Assembly (NCBI RefSeq): GCF_002860165.1
Contig: NZ_PGUZ01000002.1
Span: 1 to 64,000, forward strand
Source: Bacillus sp. V3-13
Lineage (GTDB): Bacteria > Bacillota > Bacilli > Bacillales > Cytobacillaceae
Length of the DNA: 64,000 bases
Reading direction: 5' to 3'
Under the pieces are notes generated by a model that saw only the letters and a program-made list of their open reading frames with translations, was not told the DNA's origin and did no database searches. Positions within the stretch are counted from its first letter, which is position 1. Each line of letters starts with the position of its first letter. Of this stretch, positions 42,542-51,624 are shown piece after piece. The position numbers were made by a program, and so were the translations under genes.

Positions 42542-45523
42542 ATGACGGAACCAACGTTTTCAGTGCAAATTAATGGAGAAGTGTACACAGCTAAACCGGG
42601 GCAAACGATTTTGGATTTTGCCAAGGCGCAGGATTTATTTATTCCCAGTATTTGCTTTCACCCGAACCTCGGCACGATTCAAACCTGTGATACATGTCTT
42701 GTCAATGTCGGGGGCGAACTCGTTCGCGCCTGTGCTACAAAAGTGGAGCAGGGGATGGAGATTGACTCCTTTTCCAAGCCGGTCAGAGAGGCTCAGGATG
42801 AAGCGATGTCGCGAATATTAAAAAACCATGAATTGTACTGTACAGTCTGCGATAACAACAATGGAAACTGCACGGTCCATAATACGGCCGAGTATTTGGA
42901 GATTGAACATCAAAAATATGAGTTTGAGGCGAAGCCGTATCCACCGGACAATTCCCATCCGATGTACCGATATGAACCAGACCAATGCATTCTTTGCGGA
43001 AGATGTGTAGAAGCTTGCCAGGACTTACAGGTAAATGAGACTCTCACGATTGATTGGAGCCGCGAGGTACCACGGGTCATTTGGGATAATGATGTTCCGA
43101 TTGATGAATCCTCCTGTGTTTCCTGCGGCCACTGCGTCAATGTTTGCCCGTGCAATGCCTTAATGGAAAAATCGATGCTCGGAAAAGCCGGCTATTTGAC
43201 AGGGATTCCGCCTAAGATATTGGGGCCGATGATCGATTTAACAAAAGAGGTCGAGCCGGGTTACAAGGAAATTTTTGCAATATCAGAAGTGGAAGCAGCG
43301 ATGCGCAAAGCCCGTATCAAGAGGACGAAAACGGTATGCACCTATTGCGGAGTCGGCTGCAGCTTTGAGGTTTGGACAAAGGATCGAGAAATCCTCAGGA
43401 TCCAGCCTACCGAAGAGGCACCGGTTAATGGTATTTCCACTTGTGTTAAGGGTAAATGGGGCTGGGATTTTGTCAACAGTCATGAGCGCTTAACAAAGCC
43501 GTTAATCCGAAAGGGAGATGAGTTTGTTGAAGCAACCTGGGATGAGGCTCTCAATTTGATTGCCAACAAGCTGACTGAAATAAAAGAGAAGCATGGCCCG
43601 GATTCGATTGGTTATATAGCTTCCTCGAAATGCTCCAATGAGGAAAATTATTTGTTCCAGAAATTTGCCCGTGCTGTGATGGGATCGAATAATGTCGATA
43701 ACTGTTCACGATATTGTCAATCACCGGCGACTGCAGCTCTGATGCGAACGGTTGGGCTGGGAGGCGATGCTGGCACGATCCGGGATATCGCATCAGCCGA
43801 GCTAGTCCTTGTTATTGGCGCAAACCCTGCCGAGTCCCATCCAGTTTTATCAACGCGCGTGAAGCGTGCCCATAAATTGTTTGGGCAAAAACTGATCGTA
43901 GCCGACTTGCGGGAGCATGAACTGGCGCAGCGGGCCGATCTATTGGTGCATCCGAAACCGGGCACAGACCTGATTTGGTTAAATGCCGTAACCAAATATA
44001 TTCTTGACCAAGGCTGGGAAGCTAAAGAATTCCTGGCCAACCGGGTGAACGGTTTGGAAAAATATGTGGAATCGCTCGAAAAATATACACTTGAGTATGC
44101 CGAAGAAAAAACGGGAATTTCCCGGGACATATTAATACAAATTGCGACGTTGATCCATGACGCCAAAACAGTATGTGCCCTCTGGGCAATGGGCGTAACG
44201 CAGCATACGGGCGCAACGGATACAAGTACGGCGATTTCGAATCTGTTATTAATCACCGGCAATTATGGCCGTCCCGGCACAGGAGCTTACCCGTTAAGGG
44301 GACATAATAATGTTCAGGGAGCATGTGATTTTGGGACAATGCCGGCATGGTTCCCTGGATACGAACCTGTCTAGGACCCTGAAGTCCGGGAAAAATATGA
44401 AAAAGCATGGGGTGTGTCTCTCCCGGCAGAACCGGGCATGAACAACCACCAAATGGTAGAGGGAATTGATAAAGGCAAGCTGAAGGCTCTTTATCTTTTC
44501 GGAGAAGAAATGGCGTTAGTTGATTCTAACTCAAATTATGTCGAATCAAATTTTGAAAAGCTTGATTTTTTTGTCGTACAGGACATCTTCTTTACGAGGA
44601 CTGCCCAATTTGCCGATGTGGTGTTACCGGCCGCTCCAAATCTGGAAAAGGACGGTACATTTGTCAATACGGAACGCCGAATCCAGCGCTTTTATAAAGT
44701 ATTCGAACCGCTGGGAGAGGCAAGACCCGATTGGGAAATCTTTCAGAATCTGGCGAACCGGCTCGGGGCAAATTGGAAGTATGAACACCCTGGTGAAATT
44801 ATGGAGGAAGCAGCCAAGCTCGCACCGCTGTTTGCCGGCGTCAGCTACGATCGGCTCGAAGGCTGGAACAGCCTGGTTTGGCCGGTTGCCCCAAACGGGG
44901 AGGACACGCCTTTACTGTATACTGAGCGGTTTGCCTTTCAAGACGGCAAAGCCAGACTCGTTCCTGTTGATTGGACTAAGCCATATGAACCTGGTGAGGA
45001 ATACGACCTGCATTTAAATAATGGCCGGATCCTTGAGCATTTCCATGAAGGGAATATGACATACCGGGATGAAGGCATCACCCACAAGGTACCTGAACCA
45101 TGGCTGGAAGTTTCCGAACAGCTTGCCAAAGAAAGAGGATTGAAAGATGGTTCATTGGTGCGCCTGACTTCACCATACGGCCATGTTGAGATTGGTGTTA
45201 CCGTTACCGACCGGGTGCAGGGCAATGAACTTTATCTACCGATGCATTCACCAGAAATCATCTCAGCTGTCAATCGCTTAACAAGCAGCTATCATGATTA
45301 CATCACCCACACCCCCAGTTATAAGGAAATGAGTGTGAAAATGGAAGTATTGGAAGTAGAGGGACACCCGCCGATTCCGAGAGAAAATCATCGCTTTGGC
45401 AACCGGGTGCCGCAAATCAGTGTCAGGGTTGAAGAAAAATGGAAACGGTCTGATTTCACACCAATACCGGAAATGTTTGAAATGGGAGGTGATGAGTATG
45501 GCGAAGGCAATCAGGCAAATTAA
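42542..45523 (+). pseudogene. yrhE: Formate dehydrogenase catalytic subunit with in-frame TAG
   Basis: 994 codons in one frame, interrupted only by TAG at 44372-44374. Order: 2Fe-2S domain (CDTCLVNVGG), NuoG-like C/H cluster, two 4Fe-4S motifs (CILCGRCVEACQ, CVSCGHCVNVCPC), molybdopterin 4Fe-4S motif CTYCGVGCSFEVW, active-site cysteine in NCSRYCQSPATAAL, bis-MGD domains, and the C-terminal dinucleotide-binding domain after the stop. The fragment before the stop (about 610 residues) lacks that C-terminal domain. The second part has an ATG at 44438 but no clear ribosome site. Not a selenocysteine site. Start ATG 42542 or 42539 (AGGAG). Nonsense mutation, sequencing error or readthrough. Confidence 0.88.
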
Positions 45524-45995
45524 GCAAGATGTTCCCAACCCCGCGGAAGAACAAGCCCAGGCAATCTCGGATATTTTAAAGGAGCTCACGCAAAACCGCG
45601 AAGCGATTATGGCTGCGATTGGGATTTTAAAAGGTTTGCATGAAATGAGAGCCCTGGAGATTGTCCATGGGCTCATCGACCAGCGCACCGAAGTAGGGGC
45701 CATTGCGATTCAGCAATTGAATCAACCGGCGATGCACAATACGATCAAGAACGGAATGGGTGCGGTTAAATTTCTTGGTACTTTGCAGCCCGGCCAGTTT
45801 GAAACCATTCTTGAAGGAGTCGGCCGGGGATTGAAACGCTTGTCTAAAACCGGGCAAGAGGGGGAAAAGCAGACGATATGGAAAATGAGAAGGCGGCTGC
45901 GCAGCCCCGAGATCAGGGCTGCGATGACAACGATGGTTGATTTCCTTGAAGGAATGGGAGAAGTTTTTCTGAAAAACAAGCAAAACAATCAGTAG
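45498..45995 (+). CDS. yrhD: DUF1641 protein YrhD
   Basis: 165 residues, helical, with LKGLHEMRALEIVHGLIDQR and VKFLGTLQPGQFETILEGVG, the DUF1641/YrhD-YjgD family always found behind this type of formate dehydrogenase. Starts inside the end of the dehydrogenase gene with GGGAGGT; coupled translation would be affected by the upstream stop. Exact role unknown, probably maturation or an accessory subunit. Confidence 0.88.
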   Translation: MAKAIRQIKQDVPNPAEEQAQAISDILKELTQNREAIMAAIGILKGLHEMRALEIVHGLIDQRTEVGAIAIQQLNQPAMHNTIKNGMGAVKFLGTLQPGQFETILEGVGRGLKRLSKTGQEGEKQTIWKMRRRLRSPEIRAAMTTMVDFLEGMGEVFLKNKQNNQ

Positions 45996-46012
45996 GGGGA
46001 GGGTGACACGAA

Positions 46013-46231
46013 TTGGAGACAGGCGTTTTTTTCGTAAAAAATATGTCAAATCAGCAGGATGCAGATAAAGTTTTGAATACCTTGCTTGATGTGTGGGGCA
46101 TTGGCAGAGCCGAAGTGCATTTGGAAAACCATCAAGCCGTATTTACTTATGATAAACGAATGGCATCCTACCAGGACTTTCAATACGCGCTTATTGACCG
46201 GGGCTACCACGCTGAGCCGGTTGAAAAATAA
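46013..46231 (+). CDS. Small HMA-like protein of formate operon
   Basis: 72 residues with a ferredoxin-like beta-alpha-beta pattern (VKNMSNQQDADKVLNTLLDV ... EVHLENHQAVFTYDKRM ... YALIDRGYHAEPV) like heavy-metal-associated domains, but lacking the CxxC metal site. TTG start behind GGGGGAGGGTG. Fourth gene of the formate operon; role unknown. Confidence 0.65.
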   Translation: METGVFFVKNMSNQQDADKVLNTLLDVWGIGRAEVHLENHQAVFTYDKRMASYQDFQYALIDRGYHAEPVEK

Positions 46232-46260
46232 ATTTCAATCTTTAGAGGAGGGAACTACTG

Positions 46261-46401
46261 ATGAAAACATGCGAAGTATGCGGCTTAACAGAGAAAGAAG
46301 AGCACGATGAGACGGCAAAAGTGGAAGGTACATTGCTGCATGTTTGCCAAGACTGCCAAAATGACCGCAAATTGGATTATCTGCAGAACGATTTCTTTTA
46401 A
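46261..46401 (+). CDS. 46-residue zinc-ribbon protein
   Basis: Very short protein with two CxxC motifs (CEVCGL near the N-terminus, CQDCQN at about 29-34), a zinc-ribbon layout. Strong ribosome site GAGGAGGGA. Last gene of the formate operon, followed by a terminator. Possibly a metal or cluster-delivery helper; not recognised as a named family. Confidence 0.7.
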   Translation: MKTCEVCGLTEKEEHDETAKVEGTLLHVCQDCQNDRKLDYLQNDFF

Positions 46402-46405
46402 AAAC

Positions 46406-46441
46406 TTAAGGGGATATCTTTAATATTGGGCATCCCCTTAA
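46406..46441 (+). terminator. Terminator of formate dehydrogenase operon
   Basis: TTAAGGGGAT / ATCCCCTTAA inverted repeat with a 17-base loop, directly after the zinc-ribbon gene. Confidence 0.75.
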
Positions 46442-46616
46442 ACGGAGTTGCAGGGCCTGGTTACTGATACTGATAAGACATTCATAGCATAAAGAGGTCG
46501 TGGCATGAAAAAACCGGTAAAAGTGAAACGGGAAATTCTTCGTTTCTTTGAGGCTTTTTTTGAAGAATAGCTTTTTTTCATTTTTCCTAAGCTTTTTTCA
46601 AAAAACTTTGTTGCCA

Positions 46617-46646
46617 TTGCCAATATAAGAACGTTTGTTCTATAAT
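46617..46646 (+). promoter_or_regulatory. SOS promoter with LexA box
   Basis: GAACGTTTGTTC (46629-46640) matches the Bacillus LexA/DinR box GAAC-N4-GTTC perfectly and sits between TTGCCA (46617-46622) and TATAAT (46641-46646), spacer 18 bp. No complete SOS gene follows. Confidence 0.65.
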
Positions 46647-46902
46647 AAATATGGGGAATCTACAGGATTGCCCATTTGCCATGAATGCACGTTACACTTG
46701 ATAATTCACAATATCAAGCAACTCATGGCTTTTCTAAAAAGCAACAATCTTTTAGAAAAGAGCGTAGTAAAGAGAAAATGCAAGCTTGGCATTTCAAAAC
46801 ACTGCCAAGCTGGCTCAAACCAATGTTTATGATTTTCAAGACAAAATTCAATCCTATCATTTATTGGCTGATATGTTCCATTAGGGCTGTCCCGGAAAAT
46901 AT

Positions 46903-46939
46903 AAAAAGAAAGAAGACTGAAACAGCCTTCTTTCTTTTG
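46903..46939 (-). terminator. Terminator of YpzG-like gene
   Basis: AAAGAAAGAAG-A-CTG / CAG-C-CTTCTTTCTTT stem with a 3-base loop; T-rich on the minus side. Confidence 0.8.
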
Positions 46940-46954
46940 GTTCAGAAATATCCT

Positions 46955-47107
46955 TTACCACCTGTGAGCTTTTGCGTTACTTCTGAGTATCATGGTCGTT
47001 TGCGACATCTGTGTGTGACCATTTACTTGAGAACTCGCGCGCTTACGTCTCGTCCAATTATGGTGAAACTGCCTAGAATGTGGATCCAAGTGATCTTTAT
47101 AGCTCAT
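46955..47107 (-). CDS. YpzG-like small protein
   Basis: 50 residues, basic and histidine-rich: YKDHLDPHSRQFHHNW, SSQVNGHTQ and the C-terminus SNAKAHRW, as I recall for the YpzG family of Bacillus spore/stationary proteins. Ribosome site GAGGTG at proper distance from the ATG, terminator downstream. An 161-codon frame on the opposite strand is a shadow. Confidence 0.65.
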   Translation of the reverse strand: MSYKDHLDPHSRQFHHNWTRRKRASSQVNGHTQMSQTTMILRSNAKAHRW

Positions 47108-47293
47108 TTTGAATCACCTCATCGCAGGATGGAATATTCTGAAACAAGTGATATTCACGAATATCATTAAAAGTATGTGAATACATTGAAGAAAAAATAC
47201 ATTCTGCGCTTGAAACAAAGTATTATTTTCGGTCAAGAGCAAAGTTCCCGAACAGACTAAAAATAGCCACTAATCTAAATACTCCCCGGACTG

Positions 47294-47322
47294 TTGACAG
47301 ATGGTTGCGTTGTTGCTATTCT
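47294..47322 (+). promoter_or_regulatory. Sigma-A promoter of lysine-riboswitch transcript
   Basis: TTGACA, 17-bp spacer, TATTCT; transcription expected to start near 47329, before the aptamer. Confidence 0.7.
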
Positions 47323-47364
47323 AAATACTAGCAATTTCATATGAACAAAATCCTCATCGCTATC

Positions 47365-47525
47365 TCGGTGAGGTAGAGGTTGCGGCAATTAAGAGTAGCT
47401 TTTTCTGAGGTCTGGTGGGATCTGTGACGGAAAGTGAAAGGGATTGCCGCCGAAGTATGGATGGACCCACACAGCCATTCACGCTGGGACTGCATCGAAT
47501 AGGTGCAGGACTGTCCCGGATTTAT
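47365..47525 (+). ncRNA. Lysine riboswitch (L box)
   Basis: Conserved blocks in order: GAGGTAGAGGTTGCGGC, AAGAGTAGC, GTGAAAGGGATTGCCGCCGA, GCTGGGACTGCATC and the closing GGACTGTC. These are the L-box core elements. It regulates lysine synthesis or transport; here the next gene is an APC-type permease like YvsH. Confidence 0.88.
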
Positions 47526-47576
47526 TCTGGGGAGAGCTATCACGAGACAGGATGCGGGTTTTTTTATACTCAGAGA

Positions 47577-47612
47577 AACGCGCGGGTACACTATACCTAC
47601 GCGTTTTTTTAT
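47577..47612 (+). terminator. Riboswitch-controlled terminator
   Basis: AACGCG..GGTA / TACC..CGCGTT stem (10 of 12 paired) followed by seven T, 35 bp before the permease start: the expression platform of the lysine riboswitch. Confidence 0.82.
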
Positions 47613-47646
47613 TGTTTTATATACTGGATTCTTTGGGGGTTTTTGC

Positions 47647-49044
47647 ATGAATGAAAAAAATTGGGGACTTTGGCTGCTGACAGCTTTAGTCGTTGGAAAT
47701 ATGGTCGGTTCGGGGATTTTTATGCTTCCGAGTACACTGGCGTAAATTGCCAGCCCAATGGGAGTTACGATTGCCTGGATCATAACAGGTTTCGGCGTGC
47801 TGATGATCGCCCTTGTCTTTGGGAAATTATCGATTCGCCGTCCCGATTTAACGGCGGGGCCGCAAAGCTATGCGCGTGCTCTATTCCAATCCGAAAGTAA
47901 AGGGAAGCTTGCCGGATTTAGCATGGTTTGGGGATATTGGGTTGCAAACTGGATCAGTAATGTTGCGATCATCACCAGCTTTGCCGGATATTTGTCAACC
48001 TTCTTCCCGGTTATGGGCAGTTCTGCTGTGCTCTTTACCATTGGGGGGCAGTCAATTGAAGCAGGCAGATTTGTTACGTTCATCGTTTGTACGACTTTGC
48101 TGTGGGGAACTCATTATATTTTAATAACAAACCTTAATGCTGCCGGAAAATTAAATTTTGTTGCTACGGTATCAAAGGTAATCGGATTTCTCTTATTCAT
48201 TGTCGCTGCCTTGTTTGCTTTCCAGTCTTCCAACTTGGGAGAGTACTATACAACTGTAGTCGATGCGGAGGGGCAAACGCACAATCTTGCCAGCCAAATC
48301 AATTTGGTCATGATTTCAACGCTTTGGGCATTTGTCGGAATTGAATCGGCTGTTATTTTATCAGGGCGTGCAAAATCGCAGCGGGATGTCAGCCGTGCTA
48401 CCGTAATTGGATTATTCATCGCGCTCGTTATTTACATGGGAATTACGCTGCTCATCATGGGTATTTTACCTCAGGAAGTATTGCGAGCATCTGATAAACC
48501 GTTTGTTGATGCCCTGTCTGTGATGATAGGTGAAAACGGTGGGACGATTATGGGAGTGCTTGCGGTCATTTCATTGTTTGGAGCGACAATCGGCTGGGTG
48601 CTGCTAAGCTCGGAAGTTCCGTACCAGGCGGCAAAATCGGGCGTTTTCCCTGCTTATTTTGCGAAGGTTAATAAAAACGGAAGCCCTGTCCGTGCCCTTG
48701 CGGTGACTAATGCAATGTCACAAATCTTTATCTTTTCGACGATTTCAGGGACGATCAGTGAAGCCTATACGTTTTTAACAACATCAGCCACACTTGCATA
48801 TTTAATTCCGTATCTTGTTTCAGCAATTTTCTTTTTAAAGCTGACGATTAAAGGAGAAACATATGACCTCATGAAAGGACCGCGCGTTCTTGACGGAGTC
48901 ATTGCCTCACTGGCGCTAATTTATTCGTTATATGTGATCAGATCAGGGACTGCCGATCTGCAAACATTTTCATTAGGAATTGGGCTATTCCTTGCCGGAT
49001 TTATTATTTACCCGATTGTCAACCGCAAAAAGTCAAAAAACTAA
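47647..49044 (+). pseudogene. yvsH: Lysine-regulated APC permease (YvsH-like) with in-frame TAA
   Basis: 466 codons in one frame with a single TAA at 47743-47745, after residue 32. Before it: LTALVVGNMVGSGIFMLPST, the first helix and GSGIF motif of basic amino acid/polyamine antiporters; after it: ASPMGVTIAWIITGFGVLMI and about ten further helices. CAA to TAA would explain it. An ATG at 47758 restarts in frame but lacks the first helix and a clear ribosome site. Nonsense mutation or error; intact members exchange lysine, arginine or ornithine. Confidence 0.85.
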
Positions 49045-49058
49045 CATGCCAGTATAAG

Positions 49059-49109
49059 AACAAAGCTGACCCGGGGATTTCATCCTTTGCAAGTCAGCTT
49101 TGTTTTTTA
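49059..49109 (+). terminator. Terminator of permease gene
   Basis: AACAAAGCTGAC / GTCAGCTTTGTT followed by TTTT. Confidence 0.85.
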
Positions 49110-49175
49110 TTTTCTTCTAAAAAATCCCCAGAAAACCGCCGTGTCTATTCTTTGCTGAGTAGTGATGATCGATTA

Positions 49176-49192
49176 TGTTATATTTTCTTACA
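49176..49192. promoter_or_regulatory. TnrA/GlnR box 1
   Basis: TGTTATATTTTCTTACA matches the 17-bp TGTNA-N7-TNACA nitrogen-control site exactly. Upstream of the amtB promoter. Confidence 0.8.
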
Positions 49193-49221
49193 TAAAATAA
49201 TCAGAAACTTTGAAAATCTTA

Positions 49222-49249
49222 TTGACAGATCATTCAAATCGGTTAAAAT
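49222..49249 (+). promoter_or_regulatory. Promoter of amtB
   Basis: TTGACA, 16-bp spacer, TAAAAT; lies between the two TnrA/GlnR boxes. Confidence 0.55.
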
Positions 49250-49266
49250 AAGAAATAATAAATCAA

Positions 49267-49283
49267 TGTTATATTTTCTAACA
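49267..49283. promoter_or_regulatory. TnrA/GlnR box 2
   Basis: TGTTATATTTTCTAACA, also an exact match to the 17-bp consensus; it lies downstream of the likely transcription start, 44 bp before the amtB start. Confidence 0.8.
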
Positions 49284-49326
49284 TAAAATGTTATGAAAAG
49301 GTACATTGAAAAAAGGAGGAAGAAGT

Positions 49327-50592
49327 ATGGACGCCGTCTTTTTAATGAACAGCTTGTGGGTAATGGTCAGCGCGGTTTTAGTCATTTTGATGATCGGTGG
49401 ATTTATTCTGCTTGAAGCCGGTTCAACACGAATGAAAAATGCCGGTCATATCGCAGGAAAAACGATCTTTACCTTTGGTCTTGCCTCAATTGTGTTTTGG
49501 GCAGTAGGATTCGGCTTTATTTTTGGTGATAACGCGAATTTTTTAGTTGGTCTTTCGCACTTTTTTTATTCCGGTTATGAGATTGAAGGAATGAATCTTT
49601 CTTCAGCGGTTTTCTTCCTATTTCAATTGGCTTTTGCGGGAATCGCGATTACGATCGCACTCGGCGGCTTTGCAGAACGCGCGAAATTATCGGTCTATTT
49701 GGTTTTCACTATTCTGTTTTCCGCGCTTGTCTACCCGGTGGTTGCCCACTGGATTTGGGGCGGAGGCTGGTTGGCGGAGCATGGCAAACAGGATTTTGCC
49801 GGATCTACCGTCGTCCATTTGACTGGTGCAATGGCAGCCCTGGCTGCGACAATTTTGCTTAAACCCAGAATTGGCAAGTACAATAAAGATGGTTCGGCGA
49901 ATAACATTTACGGGCATAACCAAGTATATACTTCCTTGGGGGTATTGATTTTATGGATTGGCTGGTTTGGATTTAATGCGGGCAGTACAGTATCTGTAGA
50001 TAATGGATTCTTCGGGTTTGTTGCACTGAATACAAATCTTGCTGCTGGAGCCGGTGCAGTTGCCGCGCTATTAATTTCATGGGTCGTATTAGGGAAATCG
50101 GATGTAACAACATTGCTGAACGGAGCACTTGCCGGGCTGGTTGCCATCACCGCATCATGTGCTTTCGTTGATACATGGGCCGCGGTTGTGATCGGGTTTG
50201 TTGCAGGAGTGCTGGTATTCTATAGTGCGAGATTTTTTGAAAAGAGAAAAATTGATGATCCGATTTATGCTTTATCAGTTCATGGGGCGGCCGGAGTTTG
50301 GGGAACATTATCAACTGGCTTCTTTGCGACCCCGGAGCTTGCAACTGTCGGCTCACCAGGGTTATTTTATGGTGGAGGACTCCACCAGCTGGGAGTTCAA
50401 TTGATGGGGGTAGCGGTTTCAGGAGCTTACGCATTTGCAGTTTCATTCGCGATTTTATTCATTGCCAAGAAAGTGATGAATGGACTTCGTGTAACAGAAG
50501 AAGAAGAGATTATGGGTCTCGATATGAGTGAACACGGCAGCTATGGATATCCTGAAGTATTCATGGCAAAAGAGAATAAGCTGACCTCATAA
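49327..50592 (+). CDS. amtB: Ammonium transporter
   Basis: 421-residue Amt/NrgA channel with eleven hydrophobic segments. STRMKNAGHIAGKT, HFIWGGGW-type VAHWIWGGGWLAEHG, VHLTGAMAAL and SVHGAAGVWGTLSTG hold the pore histidines and Amt signatures. ATG 49327 behind AAAGGAGG. Nitrogen control by TnrA/GlnR is supported by two boxes. No glnK/nrgB gene follows, unlike B. subtilis nrgAB. Confidence 0.95.
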   Translation: MDAVFLMNSLWVMVSAVLVILMIGGFILLEAGSTRMKNAGHIAGKTIFTFGLASIVFWAVGFGFIFGDNANFLVGLSHFFYSGYEIEGMNLSSAVFFLFQLAFAGIAITIALGGFAERAKLSVYLVFTILFSALVYPVVAHWIWGGGWLAEHGKQDFAGSTVVHLTGAMAALAATILLKPRIGKYNKDGSANNIYGHNQVYTSLGVLILWIGWFGFNAGSTVSVDNGFFGFVALNTNLAAGAGAVAALLISWVVLGKSDVTTLLNGALAGLVAITASCAFVDTWAAVVIGFVAGVLVFYSARFFEKRKIDDPIYALSVHGAAGVWGTLSTGFFATPELATVGSPGLFYGGGLHQLGVQLMGVAVSGAYAFAVSFAILFIAKKVMNGLRVTEEEEIMGLDMSEHGSYGYPEVFMAKENKLTS

Positions 50593-50652
50593 GATTAAAA
50601 ATTTTGCAAAAGGCTTATGAAATTTTCTCCCGGGCATGAAGGAAGTGTGGCA

Positions 50653-51624
50653 ATGGCCGATGGTTTTGAATCTTATGAAGCGATTAAAATATGGAAGGAT
50701 GAAGTGATTGATTCGTTTCAGGGCGATACACTTTCCTTAAATGAGTTTCATGACAGGGTGTTGCGCAAGGTCTATCGGCTGGCGGCTAACCGGCTGAAAA
50801 ATGGAACCCCTCCCTGCGGCTTTTCCTGGTTTATTACGGGCAGCGGAGGGCGGTTTGAGCAAGGGCTGATCAGCGACCAGGATCACGGCATTATTTATGA
50901 AACATCCAGTCCGGAAGCTGCTGCTTATTTTTCGAAGCTTGGCGAAGAGCTTTCCTATGGAATGGCTGTTGCCGGATACCCTTATTGTGAAGGGAAAGTA
51001 ATGAGTTCAAATCCACTCTGGTGTCAATCAACAGCTGGATGGAAAGCTCAGCTTTTGCAATGGCTCGAGGAGGAAAGCTGGCAGTCGATCCGTTATCTGC
51101 ATATTTTTTACGATGCGCGGCCGCTGGTTGGCGCAGAAAGCTTTGTAAACGAGCTGAAATCGTTTATTTACGACTTTCAAAAAGAGCATCCAAAATTATT
51201 AATGCGTTTATTGGAAAATGTCATGCATATGAAAAACGCAGTCGGCCCTTTCGGCCAAATTATTGCCGAAGAAAAAGGACTCCATAAAGGGTCGGTCGAT
51301 TTAAAAACCACTGCGATTATTCCGTATGTCAATGCAGTCAGGATTTTAGCCATAAAAGAAGGCATAAAAGAGACATCGACCCTGGCGAGAATGGATCGGC
51401 TGGCAGAAAATCATCATGAACTGCCGGAGTACAGAGAGAATTTTAGAAAGCTGTTAAGCTACCGATTGTTGCTCGCAACAGATAAATCGTATGAGGATAG
51501 CCATTATTTGAATTTAAAAAACCTAAGTAAAGCTGAAAAACATGAACTAAAGAAAATCCTTAAAGATGGAAAAAAGCTTCAACAATACGTCCAGGCAATT
51601 GTTGAAAAGGGTGTTAGCAAATGA
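50653..51624 (+). CDS. DUF294 GlnD-like nucleotidyltransferase
   Basis: 323 residues. TGSGGRFEQGLISDQDHGII is the nucleotidyltransferase motif (GSGGR...DQD) of the DUF294/GlnD-like family; the C-terminal part is the DUF294_C helical domain. B start chosen at ATG 50653 (GGAAGTG upstream); an earlier ATG at 50617 has no good site. Lies 60 bp after amtB and overlaps the exonuclease gene. Target of nucleotidylation unknown; no PII protein nearby. Confidence 0.82.
   Translation: MADGFESYEAIKIWKDEVIDSFQGDTLSLNEFHDRVLRKVYRLAANRLKNGTPPCGFSWFITGSGGRFEQGLISDQDHGIIYETSSPEAAAYFSKLGEELSYGMAVAGYPYCEGKVMSSNPLWCQSTAGWKAQLLQWLEEESWQSIRYLHIFYDARPLVGAESFVNELKSFIYDFQKEHPKLLMRLLENVMHMKNAVGPFGQIIAEEKGLHKGSVDLKTTAIIPYVNAVRILAIKEGIKETSTLARMDRLAENHHELPEYRENFRKLLSYRLLLATDKSYEDSHYLNLKNLSKAEKHELKKILKDGKKLQQYVQAIVEKGVSK

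Larger units (their letters stand above)
46442..46954. other. Gene-poor stretch with LexA-box promoter
   Basis: No frame with good ribosome site and family resemblance was found. It holds an orphan SOS-type promoter (46617-46646) and the terminator of the YpzG-like gene. Possibly the site of a lost SOS gene. Confidence 0.5.

Noticed and set aside
42542-45523. Selenocysteine or pyrrolysine formate dehydrogenase
   Set aside because: The active-site position (SRYCQSP) is an ordinary cysteine codon and the internal stop is TAG, away from the active site; no pyl genes are visible in the window.
46438-46623. 61-codon minus-strand frame next to the LexA box
   Set aside because: Lysine-rich low-complexity sequence overlapping the formate operon terminator; no ribosome site found.
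46860-46900. Insertion-sequence end (GGGCTGTCCCGG-like text)
   Set aside because: No matching inverted end or transposase fragment could be found nearby.
46685-47170. 161-codon plus-strand frame
   Set aside because: No ribosome site, low-complexity composition, and it is antisense to the YpzG-like gene, which has a ribosome site and terminator.
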